From NCBI GenBank assembly GCA_012960035.1, contig DUBZ01000058.1:1-34121 (forward strand): 34,121 nt of DNA. The letters run 5' to 3'. Source of the DNA: Myxococcales bacterium (GTDB lineage: Bacteria > Myxococcota_A > UBA9160 > UBA4427). Below are positions 1 to 7,119 of the stretch, piece by piece. The notes beneath the pieces were generated by a model. That model saw nothing but the letters and a program-made list of their open reading frames with translations, was not told where the DNA came from and ran no database searches. The number at the start of each line of letters is the position of its first letter. The stretch's first letter is position 1. The position numbers and the translations under genes are program-made.

Positions 1-18
1 AGGAGCGCCTCGGTACGC

Positions 19-990
19 TCAGCGCCCAGCGAGCTTGGCAACAACCGGCGCGAAGCTCTCGATCGCATTGTCGGGAACCGTGACGTAGTTGGTTCCAAAC
101 CGCTCGCGCCTTCGCTCAAGTTCGTCGCAGACGGTCTCGACACTGCCGAACAAGCCGTGAGGGTGACGCCGCATTTCGTCGACATCCATCCCAAAAGCGC
201 CCGCCATTCCCTTTGCCATGGCGTCGGAGCCTTCGCCGACAAATGTGAAGTACGCGCCGATCTCGAATTCGAGATCGCCAAATCGTTTGCCCGCTGCCTC
301 TCGTACCCAAGCGACCTTCTCTTGGGTCTTCTCTTCGGTTGAGTTCGCAACACCATCGGGTCCAAGAACCCCCGCCCGGTTGTTGAAGTTGAAGCTTACG
401 ATATTGGCTTCGCGTCCTGCCAGACTGAGGACGCGACGACTTCCCCCCCCAATCATGATGGGAGGGTGGGGCGACTGCACCGGCGCGGGGACACCTTCGT
501 AACCATATACGTTCACGTGCTCACCTGTGACCGCCAACTCTTGCCCAGCGAAATGTGCTTTCAAGAACTGAACGACTTCACCGAGCTTGTCGATGCGCTT
601 TCCCGCAGCCTCGAACGGGATTCCGAGTGCCTCGTACTCACCGCGTAACCATCCCGCACCGAGTCCGAGTTCGAGCCGTCCGTCGGAAAGCAAGTCGAGG
701 GTGGCGGCTTCCTTCGCGAGCACGGCCGGATGTCGGTAGTCGATACAAAAGACACGACAGCCGACTCGGAGCGTCTCTGTGGCCGCGGCTGCAGCTGCCA
801 TCGCGGGAACTGCGGCGAGTTCTTGGATCGGATGGTTGGCGGCGGCAATGACATGGCCGGGGCCAATGACATGGTCTGCGAGGTGCAGGGCCGAATAGCC
901 GAGGGCTTCCACTTGACGCGCGCGGTCACACCACTGCTTGGCGCTGGTCGCGCTGAATGACTGGACTGCGAAGCGAAAGGGCTGCGGCAC
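19..990 (-). CDS. LLM-class F420-dependent oxidoreductase (MSMEG_2516-like)
   Basis: A 323-residue protein of the bacterial luciferase-like (LLM) TIM-barrel superfamily. It most resembles the F420-dependent group typified by MSMEG_2516. The N-terminal strand is followed by ARQVEALGYSALHLADHV. The signature segment DLLSDGRLELGLGAGW lies near residues 99-114, and PPIMIGGGSRRVLSLAGREA near 176-195 forms the phosphate-binding part of the cofactor site. Such enzymes transfer hydride between reduced deazaflavin F420 (or FMN) and a small organic substrate; the substrate cannot be read from sequence. The start is GTG at 990. No clear Shine-Dalgarno precedes it, but a -10-like TAGTAT lies 6 bp upstream, which suggests a leaderless message. 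The gene is divergent from the 1084 operon. Family confidence is high. F420 rather than FMN use is inferred from family resemblance. Confidence 0.9.
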   Translation of the reverse strand: MPQPFRFAVQSFSATSAKQWCDRARQVEALGYSALHLADHVIGPGHVIAAANHPIQELAAVPAMAAAAAATETLRVGCRVFCIDYRHPAVLAKEAATLDLLSDGRLELGLGAGWLRGEYEALGIPFEAAGKRIDKLGEVVQFLKAHFAGQELAVTGEHVNVYGYEGVPAPVQSPHPPIMIGGGSRRVLSLAGREANIVSFNFNNRAGVLGPDGVANSTEEKTQEKVAWVREAAGKRFGDLEFEIGAYFTFVGEGSDAMAKGMAGAFGMDVDEMRRHPHGLFGSVETVCDELERRRERFGTNYVTVPDNAIESFAPVVAKLAGR

Positions 991-996
991 AACGCG

Positions 997-1002
997 ATAC
1001 TA
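997..1002 (-). promoter_or_regulatory. Candidate -10 box of a leaderless promoter
   Basis: On the minus strand TAGTAT (TAnnnT pattern) is followed by 6 bp and then the GTG start of the LLM oxidoreductase at 990. No ribosome-binding sequence lies between. This spacing is what a leaderless transcript would show. No convincing -35 element is visible. The call rests on spacing alone. Confidence 0.35.
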
Positions 1003-1083
1003 CACCAGTAACCGGCGTCTACGTGTTAAAATTCGAGGCTCCGAGAAACACATGCGGGCAGGCTTGGGGCTGAGGGGATTTAA

Positions 1084-1590
1084 ATGACAACCGATCACAC
1101 GCGAATCGCAGATGAACTTGCGATCAACAACCTCGTCAATCGCTATTCCGATGCGATCGTGAGGCGCGCCGCCGACGATTGGGGAAATACCTGGTCGATC
1201 AAAGGCGAATGGCACCTCTTTGGTCAGGTGCACCAAGGTCGTGATGTCATCGTGAAGCAGTGGGAAGGGTTCTTGGGACGTCTTCCCTTTGTTCATCAAC
1301 AGTCTTCGGGCGGTTTGATCACCTTTCCCAATGCTGCCGACACCGACAACAACAACAACATCAACAACACCGCGACAGGTCGCTGGTACGTCACCGAATG
1401 GGGCGTCACGGGAGATGGCCCCGGCATGCTGACCCTGGGCGTGTATCACGACGACTACGTGCGTGAGCCCGCAGCCGACGCTTCGGCCGAAGCGACCTGC
1501 TGGCGGTTCGCTCGACGAAAGTTCGCCCCGCTTTATATGGGGCCGCCCGACCTTTCGGGCGCTCCGAAACCCTTTCCGACGGACGCGTGA
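1084..1590 (+). CDS. SnoaL-like (NTF2-fold) protein
   Basis: A 168-residue protein that fits the SnoaL_4 group of the NTF2-like fold. It begins with the helix IADELAINNLVNRYSDAI, then a conserved W-x-I-x-G-E-W segment near 39-45 and a G-R-D-x-I helix. The C-terminal sheet includes GRWYVTEWG. Members are cone-shaped hydrolases, cyclases or ligand-binding proteins acting on small hydrophobic molecules; no catalytic assignment is possible here. A GAGGGG Shine-Dalgarno near 1072 supports the ATG at 1084. An AAC-rich microsatellite at about 1346-1369 encodes the Asn-rich loop DNNNNINN, which is unusual for the fold and probably an exposed loop. It is the first gene of the co-directional run 1084-5127. 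Confidence 0.8.
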   Translation: MTTDHTRIADELAINNLVNRYSDAIVRRAADDWGNTWSIKGEWHLFGQVHQGRDVIVKQWEGFLGRLPFVHQQSSGGLITFPNAADTDNNNNINNTATGRWYVTEWGVTGDGPGMLTLGVYHDDYVREPAADASAEATCWRFARRKFAPLYMGPPDLSGAPKPFPTDA

Positions 1591-1615
1591 TGCGAAACGT
1601 ATGTGGAGAACCCTC

Positions 1616-1963
1616 TTGATCATTATCGCGGGCAACATGGACCTCGACCCCGACCGACGAAACGAAGCTCTGACAACCGCCGAGCCGTTTATTGACGGCG
1701 CGCTCACGCAACGAGGTTGCGAGGCTTACACCTGGGCAGCGGACCTGAACGTCCCCGGTCGGGTCCATGTGTTTGAACGTTGGACAGATGCGGAAGCCCT
1801 CGCGGCGCACTTCGTGGGGCCACACTATCTCGGGATGCTCAAGTGCCTGGGTGGCTTTGGCTTGAAGGCCGCCGACGTGGCGAAGTATCGCGTTGACTGC
1901 AGCGAGCCCGTCTACGACGCAGACAACAAACCGCGAGCAGATTTCTTTACCGAAACCCGTTAG
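1616..1963 (+). CDS. Antibiotic biosynthesis monooxygenase (ABM)-domain protein
   Basis: A small dimeric ferredoxin-like alpha/beta-barrel (ABM family), 115 residues from the chosen start. It opens with MIIIAGNMDLDPDRRNEAL, the usual first strand and helix of the fold. It continues with VFERWTDAEALAAHF and HYLGMLKCL, the typical second half. The start is taken as TTG at 1616 because GGAG at 1605-1608 lies 7 nt upstream and the protein then begins exactly at the first beta strand. An in-frame ATG at 1601 would put that GGAG inside the gene and add five residues. The family includes quinone-forming monooxygenases and haem-degrading enzymes, but many members are uncharacterised. It sits 25 nt after the SnoaL-like gene and 50 nt before the acyl-CoA dehydrogenase, consistent with one operon. 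Confidence 0.75.
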   Translation: MIIIAGNMDLDPDRRNEALTTAEPFIDGALTQRGCEAYTWAADLNVPGRVHVFERWTDAEALAAHFVGPHYLGMLKCLGGFGLKAADVAKYRVDCSEPVYDADNKPRADFFTETR

Positions 1964-2013
1964 ACCGAACGCTGAGTTCTAAAGACCTCGAACCGCCTTG
2001 GAGCCCACCCCCA

Positions 2014-3285
2014 TTGAATTTCAACATCCCCGCTGATCTTTCCACATACCTCGATGAACTCGACGCGTTTATCGAACGTGAAATTAAACCGCTCGAAGAC
2101 AAGAACGACAACATCCGATTCTTCGACCACCGGCGCGAAGATGCGCGCACGGATTGGGATCGCGGTGGGTTGCCCAGCGAAGAATGGGAAGACCTGCTCG
2201 CGGAAGCCCGACAAGTTGCAGACGCGGCCGGTCACTACCGTTATCCGTTCCCCGAGGAATACGGGGGGAAAAACGGAACCAACCTCGGGATGGCGATCAT
2301 CCGCGAACATCTCGCGAGTAAAGGCTTGGGCCTGCACAACGATTTGCAGAACGAGCATTCGATCGTGGGCAACAACGTCGGTCTGTTGCTGATGCTCGAA
2401 TACGGCACAGAGGCCCAGCAGGCAGAATGGGTCGACGGCATGGGGGCCGGGCGCCGAGGCTTTGCCTTTGGCATCACCGAACCCGAGCACGGTTCCGACG
2501 CAACGCACATGGAAACCAAGGCAGTGCGGGACGGCGACAGCTGGGTGATCAACGGAGAGAAGACGTGGAACACGGGCATCCACAAGGCTGAGTACGACAT
2601 GGTGATGGCGCGGACTGCCGGCAAGGCGGGAGATGCGAACGGCATCACGGCGTTTCTTGTGCCCATGAAGAGCAAGGGCGTCAAGATCGAAGAAATGCTC
2701 TGGACCTTCAATATGCCCACCGACCACGGGCGCGTGTCTTTCACCGACGTGCGGGTTGGCGACGATTCGATTTTTGGAGGCGAAGACAAAGGCCTCGCCG
2801 TCATTCAACACTTCTTCAACGAAAATCGCATTCGCCAAGCGGCGTCTAGTTTGGGCGCGGCCCAGTTTTGCATCGACGAGTCGATTGAATACGCCAAGGT
2901 TCGCAAGCCGTTCGGCAAACCACTCGCTTCAAATCAGGCCATCCAGTTTCCGTTGGTCGAACTGCAGACCCAATGCGAAATGCTGCGCGCCTTGATTCAC
3001 AAGACAGCGTGGATGATGGATGAGCACGGCGCCTTCTCCGTTTCGGACAAGGTGTCGATGTGCAATTACTGGTCCAATCGGCTCTGCTGCGAAGCGGCGG
3101 ATCGCGCGATGCAGGTCCATGGCGGGCTCGGGTATTCGAGGCACAAACCGTTCGAGCACATTTACCGTCATCATCGGCGTTACCGCATCACGGAAGGTGC
3201 CGAAGAAATTCAGATGCGCCGGGTCGCGGGCTATATGTTTGGCTTTATGAAGCAGCGCGCGCCCAAGGGCGTGGGCGGGGAATGA
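2014..3285 (+). CDS. Acyl-CoA dehydrogenase family protein (LvaC/ACAD11-like context)
   Basis: A 423-residue flavoprotein of the acyl-CoA dehydrogenase family with all three domains. There is an N-terminal helical domain (about 1-145), a beta domain containing FGITEPEHGSDATHMET (FAD-binding TEP/GSD signature, near 152-168), and a C-terminal helical domain. The latter has YAKVRKPFGKPLASNQAIQF, the MQVHGGLGYSRHKP segment and the catalytic-base motif ITEGAEEIQ, with Glu394 as the likely base. The start is TTG at 2014 with GGAG at 2000-2003. Classic members form trans-2-enoyl-CoA from acyl-CoA using FAD. The gene is only 6 nt from a kinase fused to DUF6285. That pairing resembles LvaC with LvaA/LvaB in bacterial levulinate catabolism and human ACAD10/11, where the dehydrogenase-fold protein eliminates phosphate from a 4-phosphoacyl-CoA. 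Family call is certain; that role is inference. Confidence 0.93.
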   Translation: MNFNIPADLSTYLDELDAFIEREIKPLEDKNDNIRFFDHRREDARTDWDRGGLPSEEWEDLLAEARQVADAAGHYRYPFPEEYGGKNGTNLGMAIIREHLASKGLGLHNDLQNEHSIVGNNVGLLLMLEYGTEAQQAEWVDGMGAGRRGFAFGITEPEHGSDATHMETKAVRDGDSWVINGEKTWNTGIHKAEYDMVMARTAGKAGDANGITAFLVPMKSKGVKIEEMLWTFNMPTDHGRVSFTDVRVGDDSIFGGEDKGLAVIQHFFNENRIRQAASSLGAAQFCIDESIEYAKVRKPFGKPLASNQAIQFPLVELQTQCEMLRALIHKTAWMMDEHGAFSVSDKVSMCNYWSNRLCCEAADRAMQVHGGLGYSRHKPFEHIYRHHRRYRITEGAEEIQMRRVAGYMFGFMKQRAPKGVGGE

Positions 3286-3291
3286 CGATCC

Positions 3292-4725
3292 TTGGCTGAC
3301 CGCAAGAAAGAGTTTGAAGGCCGTCTTACCGGGGCGCTCGAAAAGCGTTTGCCCGGCTTTCAAGCGTTGCGGTCGTTTTCACGCCTAAGCGCCGGCGCGA
3401 GCCAGGAGACGTATCGGCTCGAAGTCACCTTAGGGGCCGGCGAAAAAACGTTGGCGCTGCGACGTAGCGCGGGGGGCCAGTGGTTTGACGAGATTGAGCC
3501 CGGACGCGCGGGCGCGCAGACCGAAGCGCTTTTGATGCGACTTGGGCATGAGGCGGGCGTTCCTGAACCCGAGGTTCTGGCGGAACTCGAAAAAGAAGAC
3601 GGTCTCGGCCACGGCTTCGTGATGGAATGGCTCGAAGGGGAAACCTTGGGTGCGCGCATCGTGAAGAGCGAAGCGCTTGCGGACGTTCGCCCCAGGCTCG
3701 CACGGCAGTGTGGCGAGATTCTCGCGCGCATCCACAACATTGACGTCGACGCGACGGGACTCGCAAAGCAACTTACGCGCTCGTCTCCGCGCGAACTCGT
3801 GGAACAAACATGGGCTGGATACAAATCCCTTGCGACGCCGCAGCCGATGCTCGACTACGTGGGCTGTTGGCTCCTCGATCATCTCCCGAGCGAACCGCGC
3901 ACCAGCCTCGTCCACGGCGATTTCCGGAACGGAAACTTGATGGTTTCCCCATCCGGAATCAGCGCAGTGCTCGACTGGGAAATCGCTCACCTGGGCGACC
4001 CCATGCGCGACCTCGGTTGGATCTGCACGAACTCTTGGCGATTCGGTCGGCGCGAAAACCCCGTTGGCGGTTTTGGTCGCTACCAGGACTTGTTCGATGG
4101 TTATGAATCGGTGAGTGGCCAAAAGGTCGACCCCGAGCAAGTGCATTTCTGGGAAGTCTTCGGTTCGTTTTGGTGGGGTGCGGCCTGTCTGGGGATGGCG
4201 AACGCATTTCGCCACGGACCGGATCCCAGTGTCGAACGGGCGGCAATTGGCAGACGCACGTCTGAATGCCAGGTCGACTGCGTCAATCTTCTAATCCCGG
4301 GGCCTGCAAACGTGATCGAGCCTAGCACCGAGCATCAGACCCTCGACATCCCCCGTGTCGACGAGCTGATCAGCGGAGTGCGAGATCACCTGCGCAACGA
4401 CGTCATGGAATCAACCCGTGGGCGAGCCCAGTTCATGGCCCGCGTCGCAGCGAACGTTCTCGACATCGTGTCGCGCGAAGTGGCGGTAGGTTCCGAACAT
4501 CGCGAGCGCGAGCGTCTGGGGTTGCAGTCGCTGCTCGGCGTCGGGGACGCGAGTACGAAGCTCGAAGCATTGCGCTGGACGCTCGTCGAAGCGCTACGAG
4601 ACCGGTCAATGTCGCTTGATCATCCCGGGCTCGCTAAACATCTTCGCAACATCGTCGTGAATCAAGTCGCGATTGATCAGCCTGGATATTCGGGTGCCGT
4701 CGCCGCCAGGCAATTTCGCGTGTGA
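3292..4725 (+). CDS. APH-type kinase fused to a C-terminal DUF6285 domain
   Basis: A 477-residue two-domain protein. Residues about 20-320 form an aminoglycoside-phosphotransferase/choline-kinase fold. It has the Brenner motif LVHGDFRNGN (catalytic Asp210), the metal-binding LDWEIAHLGDP (Asp228) and GFVMEWLEGETLG in the hinge region. Residues about 350-470 match DUF6285 as I recall it: TLDIPRVDELISGVRDHL, then ARVAANVLDIVSREVAVG, then HLRNIVVNQVAIDQPGYSG. In many genomes DUF6285 is a separate small gene beside such a kinase. Pseudomonas LvaA and LvaB, which together phosphorylate 4-hydroxyvaleryl-CoA, appear to be that pair. Here they are one polypeptide. The TTG start at 3292 follows GGGGA at 3277-3281. 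Drug resistance is unlikely given the CoA context. Domain calls are strong; the substrate is inference. Confidence 0.88.
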   Translation: MADRKKEFEGRLTGALEKRLPGFQALRSFSRLSAGASQETYRLEVTLGAGEKTLALRRSAGGQWFDEIEPGRAGAQTEALLMRLGHEAGVPEPEVLAELEKEDGLGHGFVMEWLEGETLGARIVKSEALADVRPRLARQCGEILARIHNIDVDATGLAKQLTRSSPRELVEQTWAGYKSLATPQPMLDYVGCWLLDHLPSEPRTSLVHGDFRNGNLMVSPSGISAVLDWEIAHLGDPMRDLGWICTNSWRFGRRENPVGGFGRYQDLFDGYESVSGQKVDPEQVHFWEVFGSFWWGAACLGMANAFRHGPDPSVERAAIGRRTSECQVDCVNLLIPGPANVIEPSTEHQTLDIPRVDELISGVRDHLRNDVMESTRGRAQFMARVAANVLDIVSREVAVGSEHRERERLGLQSLLGVGDASTKLEALRWTLVEALRDRSMSLDHPGLAKHLRNIVVNQVAIDQPGYSGAVAARQFRV

Positions 4726-4758
4726 ACATGACCTCAGACTCTTCATTAGGAGACAAAT

Positions 4759-5127
4759 ATGAGCGCCAACACAGATTTGATCGAAGCGTTCTGCAAAGCC
4801 TGGTCGCGTCTCGACCCGACTGAAATTGCAAGTTACTTCACGCAGGACGGCGTCTACCACAACATGCCAGCGGCCCCGATCGAAGGACGCGACGCAATCG
4901 AAGGGTTCATCCGAGGTTTTGCCGGAACCTGGACGAAAGCGAGCTTCGACATCCTGAACCTCGCGGAGACTGGGGGCGTGGTGATCGCCGAGCGAATCGA
5001 TCGCATCCAGGCAGGAGACAAAGCGGTCGACCTTCCGTGCGCGGGGGTCTTCACCCTGCGCGACGGAAAAATCGCGATCTGGCGCGACTATTTCGACCTC
5101 GGTGTCTACATGCGCGCCATGCAGTAG
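4759..5127 (+). CDS. Limonene-1,2-epoxide hydrolase-like protein
   Basis: A 122-residue NTF2-fold protein of the limonene-1,2-epoxide hydrolase family, which opens epoxides to diols without a covalent intermediate. Against the Rhodococcus enzyme (Tyr53, Asn55, Arg99, Asp101, Asp132), the residues here fall at Tyr33 and Asn35 (VYHNMP), Arg79 and Asp81 (ERID), and Asp110 (WRDYFD). The first four share a constant offset of 20, so the whole active site appears intact. The protein lacks the N-terminal extension of the Rhodococcus enzyme, as many family members do. An AGGAG Shine-Dalgarno supports ATG at 4759. It is last in the 1084-5127 operon, 33 nt after the kinase. An intact epoxide hydrolase suggests the pathway handles an epoxide, perhaps of a terpenoid or unsaturated acid. 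Confidence 0.88.
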   Translation: MSANTDLIEAFCKAWSRLDPTEIASYFTQDGVYHNMPAAPIEGRDAIEGFIRGFAGTWTKASFDILNLAETGGVVIAERIDRIQAGDKAVDLPCAGVFTLRDGKIAIWRDYFDLGVYMRAMQ

Positions 5128-5237
5128 CAGCAGGCACGAGCCCCTACAGGGCAGCCATGCGTAAAGCGATGGGTGGCGCATCGCAACTTGTACGCACCGA
5201 CCGCTTCGGGTTACTATCCGCCGCTACCCCAGGACGG

Positions 5238-5260
5238 CGCCCAATCCCGAATTATTGGCG
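5238..5260. other. Imperfect inverted repeat downstream of the 1084-5127 operon
   Basis: CGCCCAAT (5238-5245) and ATTGGCG (5254-5260) can pair with one bulged C across an 8-nt loop. The element lies about 110 nt after the last operon gene, in a 284-bp gene-free stretch before the Cys-rich lipoprotein. There is no T-tract, so terminator function is only possible. Nothing else in 5128-5411 was recognisable. Confidence 0.25.
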
Positions 5261-5411
5261 AACTCGGAAGCAAAGGCGCACGTGTTTGATATCGCTGTGG
5301 ATTGATCGCCACCAAACGTGAGCCTACACAGAATACCAACTCGCACTCAAACAAGATCGAGTCCGCTAACAACCCGGTCTTCTCACGGAAGCCGATCTCA
5401 GAAAGAAGTTG

Positions 5412-5852
5412 ATGAAGTCGATGAAGTCTGTCTCCAAGCCTCTCCCAAATCCTTTTGCCGTTGGCGCGGTGATCCTTACTTGTCTGATCCTGCTCGCAGG
5501 TTGCAGCGAAGGCGGCGGCGGGGGGCGGGTCGAAAAAATCTGTGAGGACTATTGCGAGGCGCTCAATTCCGAAAGTTGCGGGGGCGTCCCGGGGGCCGTT
5601 GGTATATGCGTTGACGAGTGCATACAGAACATTGACGACGCCGAGGAAATCGACGGTAAGGTTTGTGCCGACGCCCAACTCACGACGTTCGAATGCATCA
5701 CTGAAGAGGAATGCGAAGATAGATTGGCCTTCTTCAGTCTCAGCCTGTTCGATCTCAAGCCGAACAGCACTTCTCCGCAAGAGGTTTGTCGCGGCGAAAT
5801 TGACACTGCCGTCCTCTTGTGCGAAAACTCGCTCAATTTGCCCGAGAAGTGA
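5412..5852 (+). CDS. Cysteine-rich lipoprotein, unknown function
   Basis: A 146-residue predicted lipoprotein. A basic start (KSMKSVSK) precedes a hydrophobic segment that ends in the lipobox LLAGC, with acylated Cys31 by this numbering. A Gly-rich linker follows. The mature domain holds ten cysteines in spaced pairs (ICEDYC, SC, ICVDEC, VC, FECITEEEC, VC, LLC), which would form up to five disulfides in the periplasm. It is also strongly acidic. Such small Cys-rich lipoproteins are common in Myxococcota-like genomes and have no assigned role. Starts at TTG 5409, ATG 5412 or ATG 5421 are all possible because the ribosome-binding sequence (AGAAAG) is weak. The gene has no co-directional partner. 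Confidence 0.75.
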   Translation: MKSMKSVSKPLPNPFAVGAVILTCLILLAGCSEGGGGGRVEKICEDYCEALNSESCGGVPGAVGICVDECIQNIDDAEEIDGKVCADAQLTTFECITEEECEDRLAFFSLSLFDLKPNSTSPQEVCRGEIDTAVLLCENSLNLPEK

Positions 5853-5867
5853 CCCCACGACCGCTCT

Positions 5868-5884
5868 CTTGCCGAAGCGGCAAG
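5868..5884. terminator. Perfect hairpin between convergent genes (candidate terminator)
   Basis: CTTGCCG (5868-5874) and CGGCAAG (5878-5884) form a perfect 7-bp stem closed by a 3-nt loop. It lies in the 62-bp gap between the convergent lipoprotein and CurA-like genes. No T-run follows on either strand, so a canonical intrinsic terminator is not shown. The position fits a bidirectional transcription stop. Confidence 0.5.
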
Positions 5885-5914
5885 CCTGAGCAGCGCGTGG
5901 CCTGACCGCGTCGT

Positions 5915-6985
5915 CTAGCTTGTGCCGCCGTGGGACCGCTCGGCGACCTTGAGCAGCTGTTTGCCCAGGTTCGCACCCGAGAAGAGTCGTAAGAAGGTCT
6001 TCGGTGTGTTTTCGAAACCTTCTTGAATGTCTTCGGCATGCACGAGTTGCCCCTGCTCGATCCACTTCGACAGCTCTCGCACGGCTTCTCCGGCGCGGTG
6101 AAAATGGTCGATCAAGATGAAGCCTTGCATCGTGCAGCGGCGGATGACCAACTGCATGTAGTTGCGCGGGCCCGGCGGAAGCTCGTCCTCGTTGTAGGCC
6201 GAGATGCCCCCGCAAAGCACAATGCGACCGTTTTCGGCCATGTTGAGAAGAGCGGCATCGAGCACGTCGCCACCGACGTTGTCGAAGAACAAATTGATGC
6301 CCCCGGGACATTCCTCGCGCAGTCGGTCGCGCAAGAAGTTCGGGTCGTCACCGGCCGCCTTGTAGTCGATGGCCGCGTCGAAGCCCGCGTGTTCGGTAAG
6401 CCACTTGCACTTGGTTTCCCCGCCCGCGATTCCGACGACTTTGGCGGCCCCGTTGATCTTGGCGATTTGCCCCGCGACTGAACCCGTTGCCCCCGCTGCG
6501 CCTGAAACGAGAACGACGTCCCCGTCCTTGGGCTTGCCGATGTCCATCATGCCGAAGTAAGCCGTCATCCCGGTTCCGCCGAGTGCGCTCAGGGAAAGCA
6601 CGGGGTCAACGCCAGGCGGCAGTGGGCGCGCGGCACCCATCGGGCCGGCCGAGTCGTCGATCGTTGCGTATTCCTGCCAACCGAGCATGCCTGAGACCAG
6701 GGTGCCCACCGGAAAACCTTCGTGCTGACTTGCGATCACTTCTCCGACGGTCGAAGCCCGCATCACTTCGCCGAGACCGACCGGCGGCATGTAGCTCTTT
6801 ACATCGTTCAACCAGCCGCGCATCGCCGGCTCGAACGCGAAGTAGAGATTGCGAACCAGAAACTCGCCCGGGTCTGGGGCGCGTACGGGAACCTCGACGC
6901 ATTCAAAGTCGTTTTCTTTGATCATGCCGGCAGGGCGCTGACGCAGGATCCATTGGCGGTTCGTCGCGGGAGTGTTTGAAGACAT
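5915..6985 (-). CDS. NADP-dependent oxidoreductase, CurA/prostaglandin-reductase-like MDR
   Basis: A 356-residue zinc-free medium-chain dehydrogenase/reductase of the curcumin reductase, leukotriene B4 dehydrogenase or prostaglandin reductase group. These enzymes reduce conjugated C=C bonds of enones with NADPH. Visible signatures are RQWILRQRPAGM at the start, YFAFEPAMRGWLND in the catalytic domain, the nucleotide-binding loop VSGAAGATGSVAGQIAK, and FDNVGGDVLDAAL. The family also shows GGISAYNED and the late segment MQGFILIDHF. The likely start is ATG at 6985 (MSSNTPATNRQW). An in-frame TTG at 7021 would add 12 residues with no family similarity. The Shine-Dalgarno is weak. The gene is convergent with the Cys-rich lipoprotein and divergent from the second LLM gene. 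Confidence 0.9.
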   Translation of the reverse strand: MSSNTPATNRQWILRQRPAGMIKENDFECVEVPVRAPDPGEFLVRNLYFAFEPAMRGWLNDVKSYMPPVGLGEVMRASTVGEVIASQHEGFPVGTLVSGMLGWQEYATIDDSAGPMGAARPLPPGVDPVLSLSALGGTGMTAYFGMMDIGKPKDGDVVLVSGAAGATGSVAGQIAKINGAAKVVGIAGGETKCKWLTEHAGFDAAIDYKAAGDDPNFLRDRLREECPGGINLFFDNVGGDVLDAALLNMAENGRIVLCGGISAYNEDELPPGPRNYMQLVIRRCTMQGFILIDHFHRAGEAVRELSKWIEQGQLVHAEDIQEGFENTPKTFLRLFSGANLGKQLLKVAERSHGGTS

Positions 6986-7119
6986 GCTGCTTCTGTAACA
7001 CGGAATCACACGCGGAGGCAAGCGGGAGAGGGCTCGCGAAAACGAGAAGACAGGTGCGAGGTGACAGCGTTATCCTCTAGAGCCGCGCGACAAGGCCCCT
7101 TACTGGTGGAGATTTAGAC

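Noticed and set aside
436..448. C-rich run as a phase-variation tract
   Set aside because: It lies inside the first LLM gene and simply encodes the conserved glycine-rich IGGGS segment on the other strand.
1960..2838. 292-codon open frame on the minus strand
   Set aside because: It is antisense to the acyl-CoA dehydrogenase, which has complete signature motifs.
3292..4725. Aminoglycoside resistance gene
   Set aside because: The fold is APH-like, but the fused DUF6285 domain and the acyl-CoA dehydrogenase neighbour point to metabolism rather than drug modification.
5214..6311. Long open frame (365 codons) on the minus strand
   Set aside because: It covers the CurA-like gene in another frame and the Cys-rich lipoprotein on the opposite strand. 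Its translation is Arg/Ala-rich with no family pattern, whereas both overlapped genes are clear.
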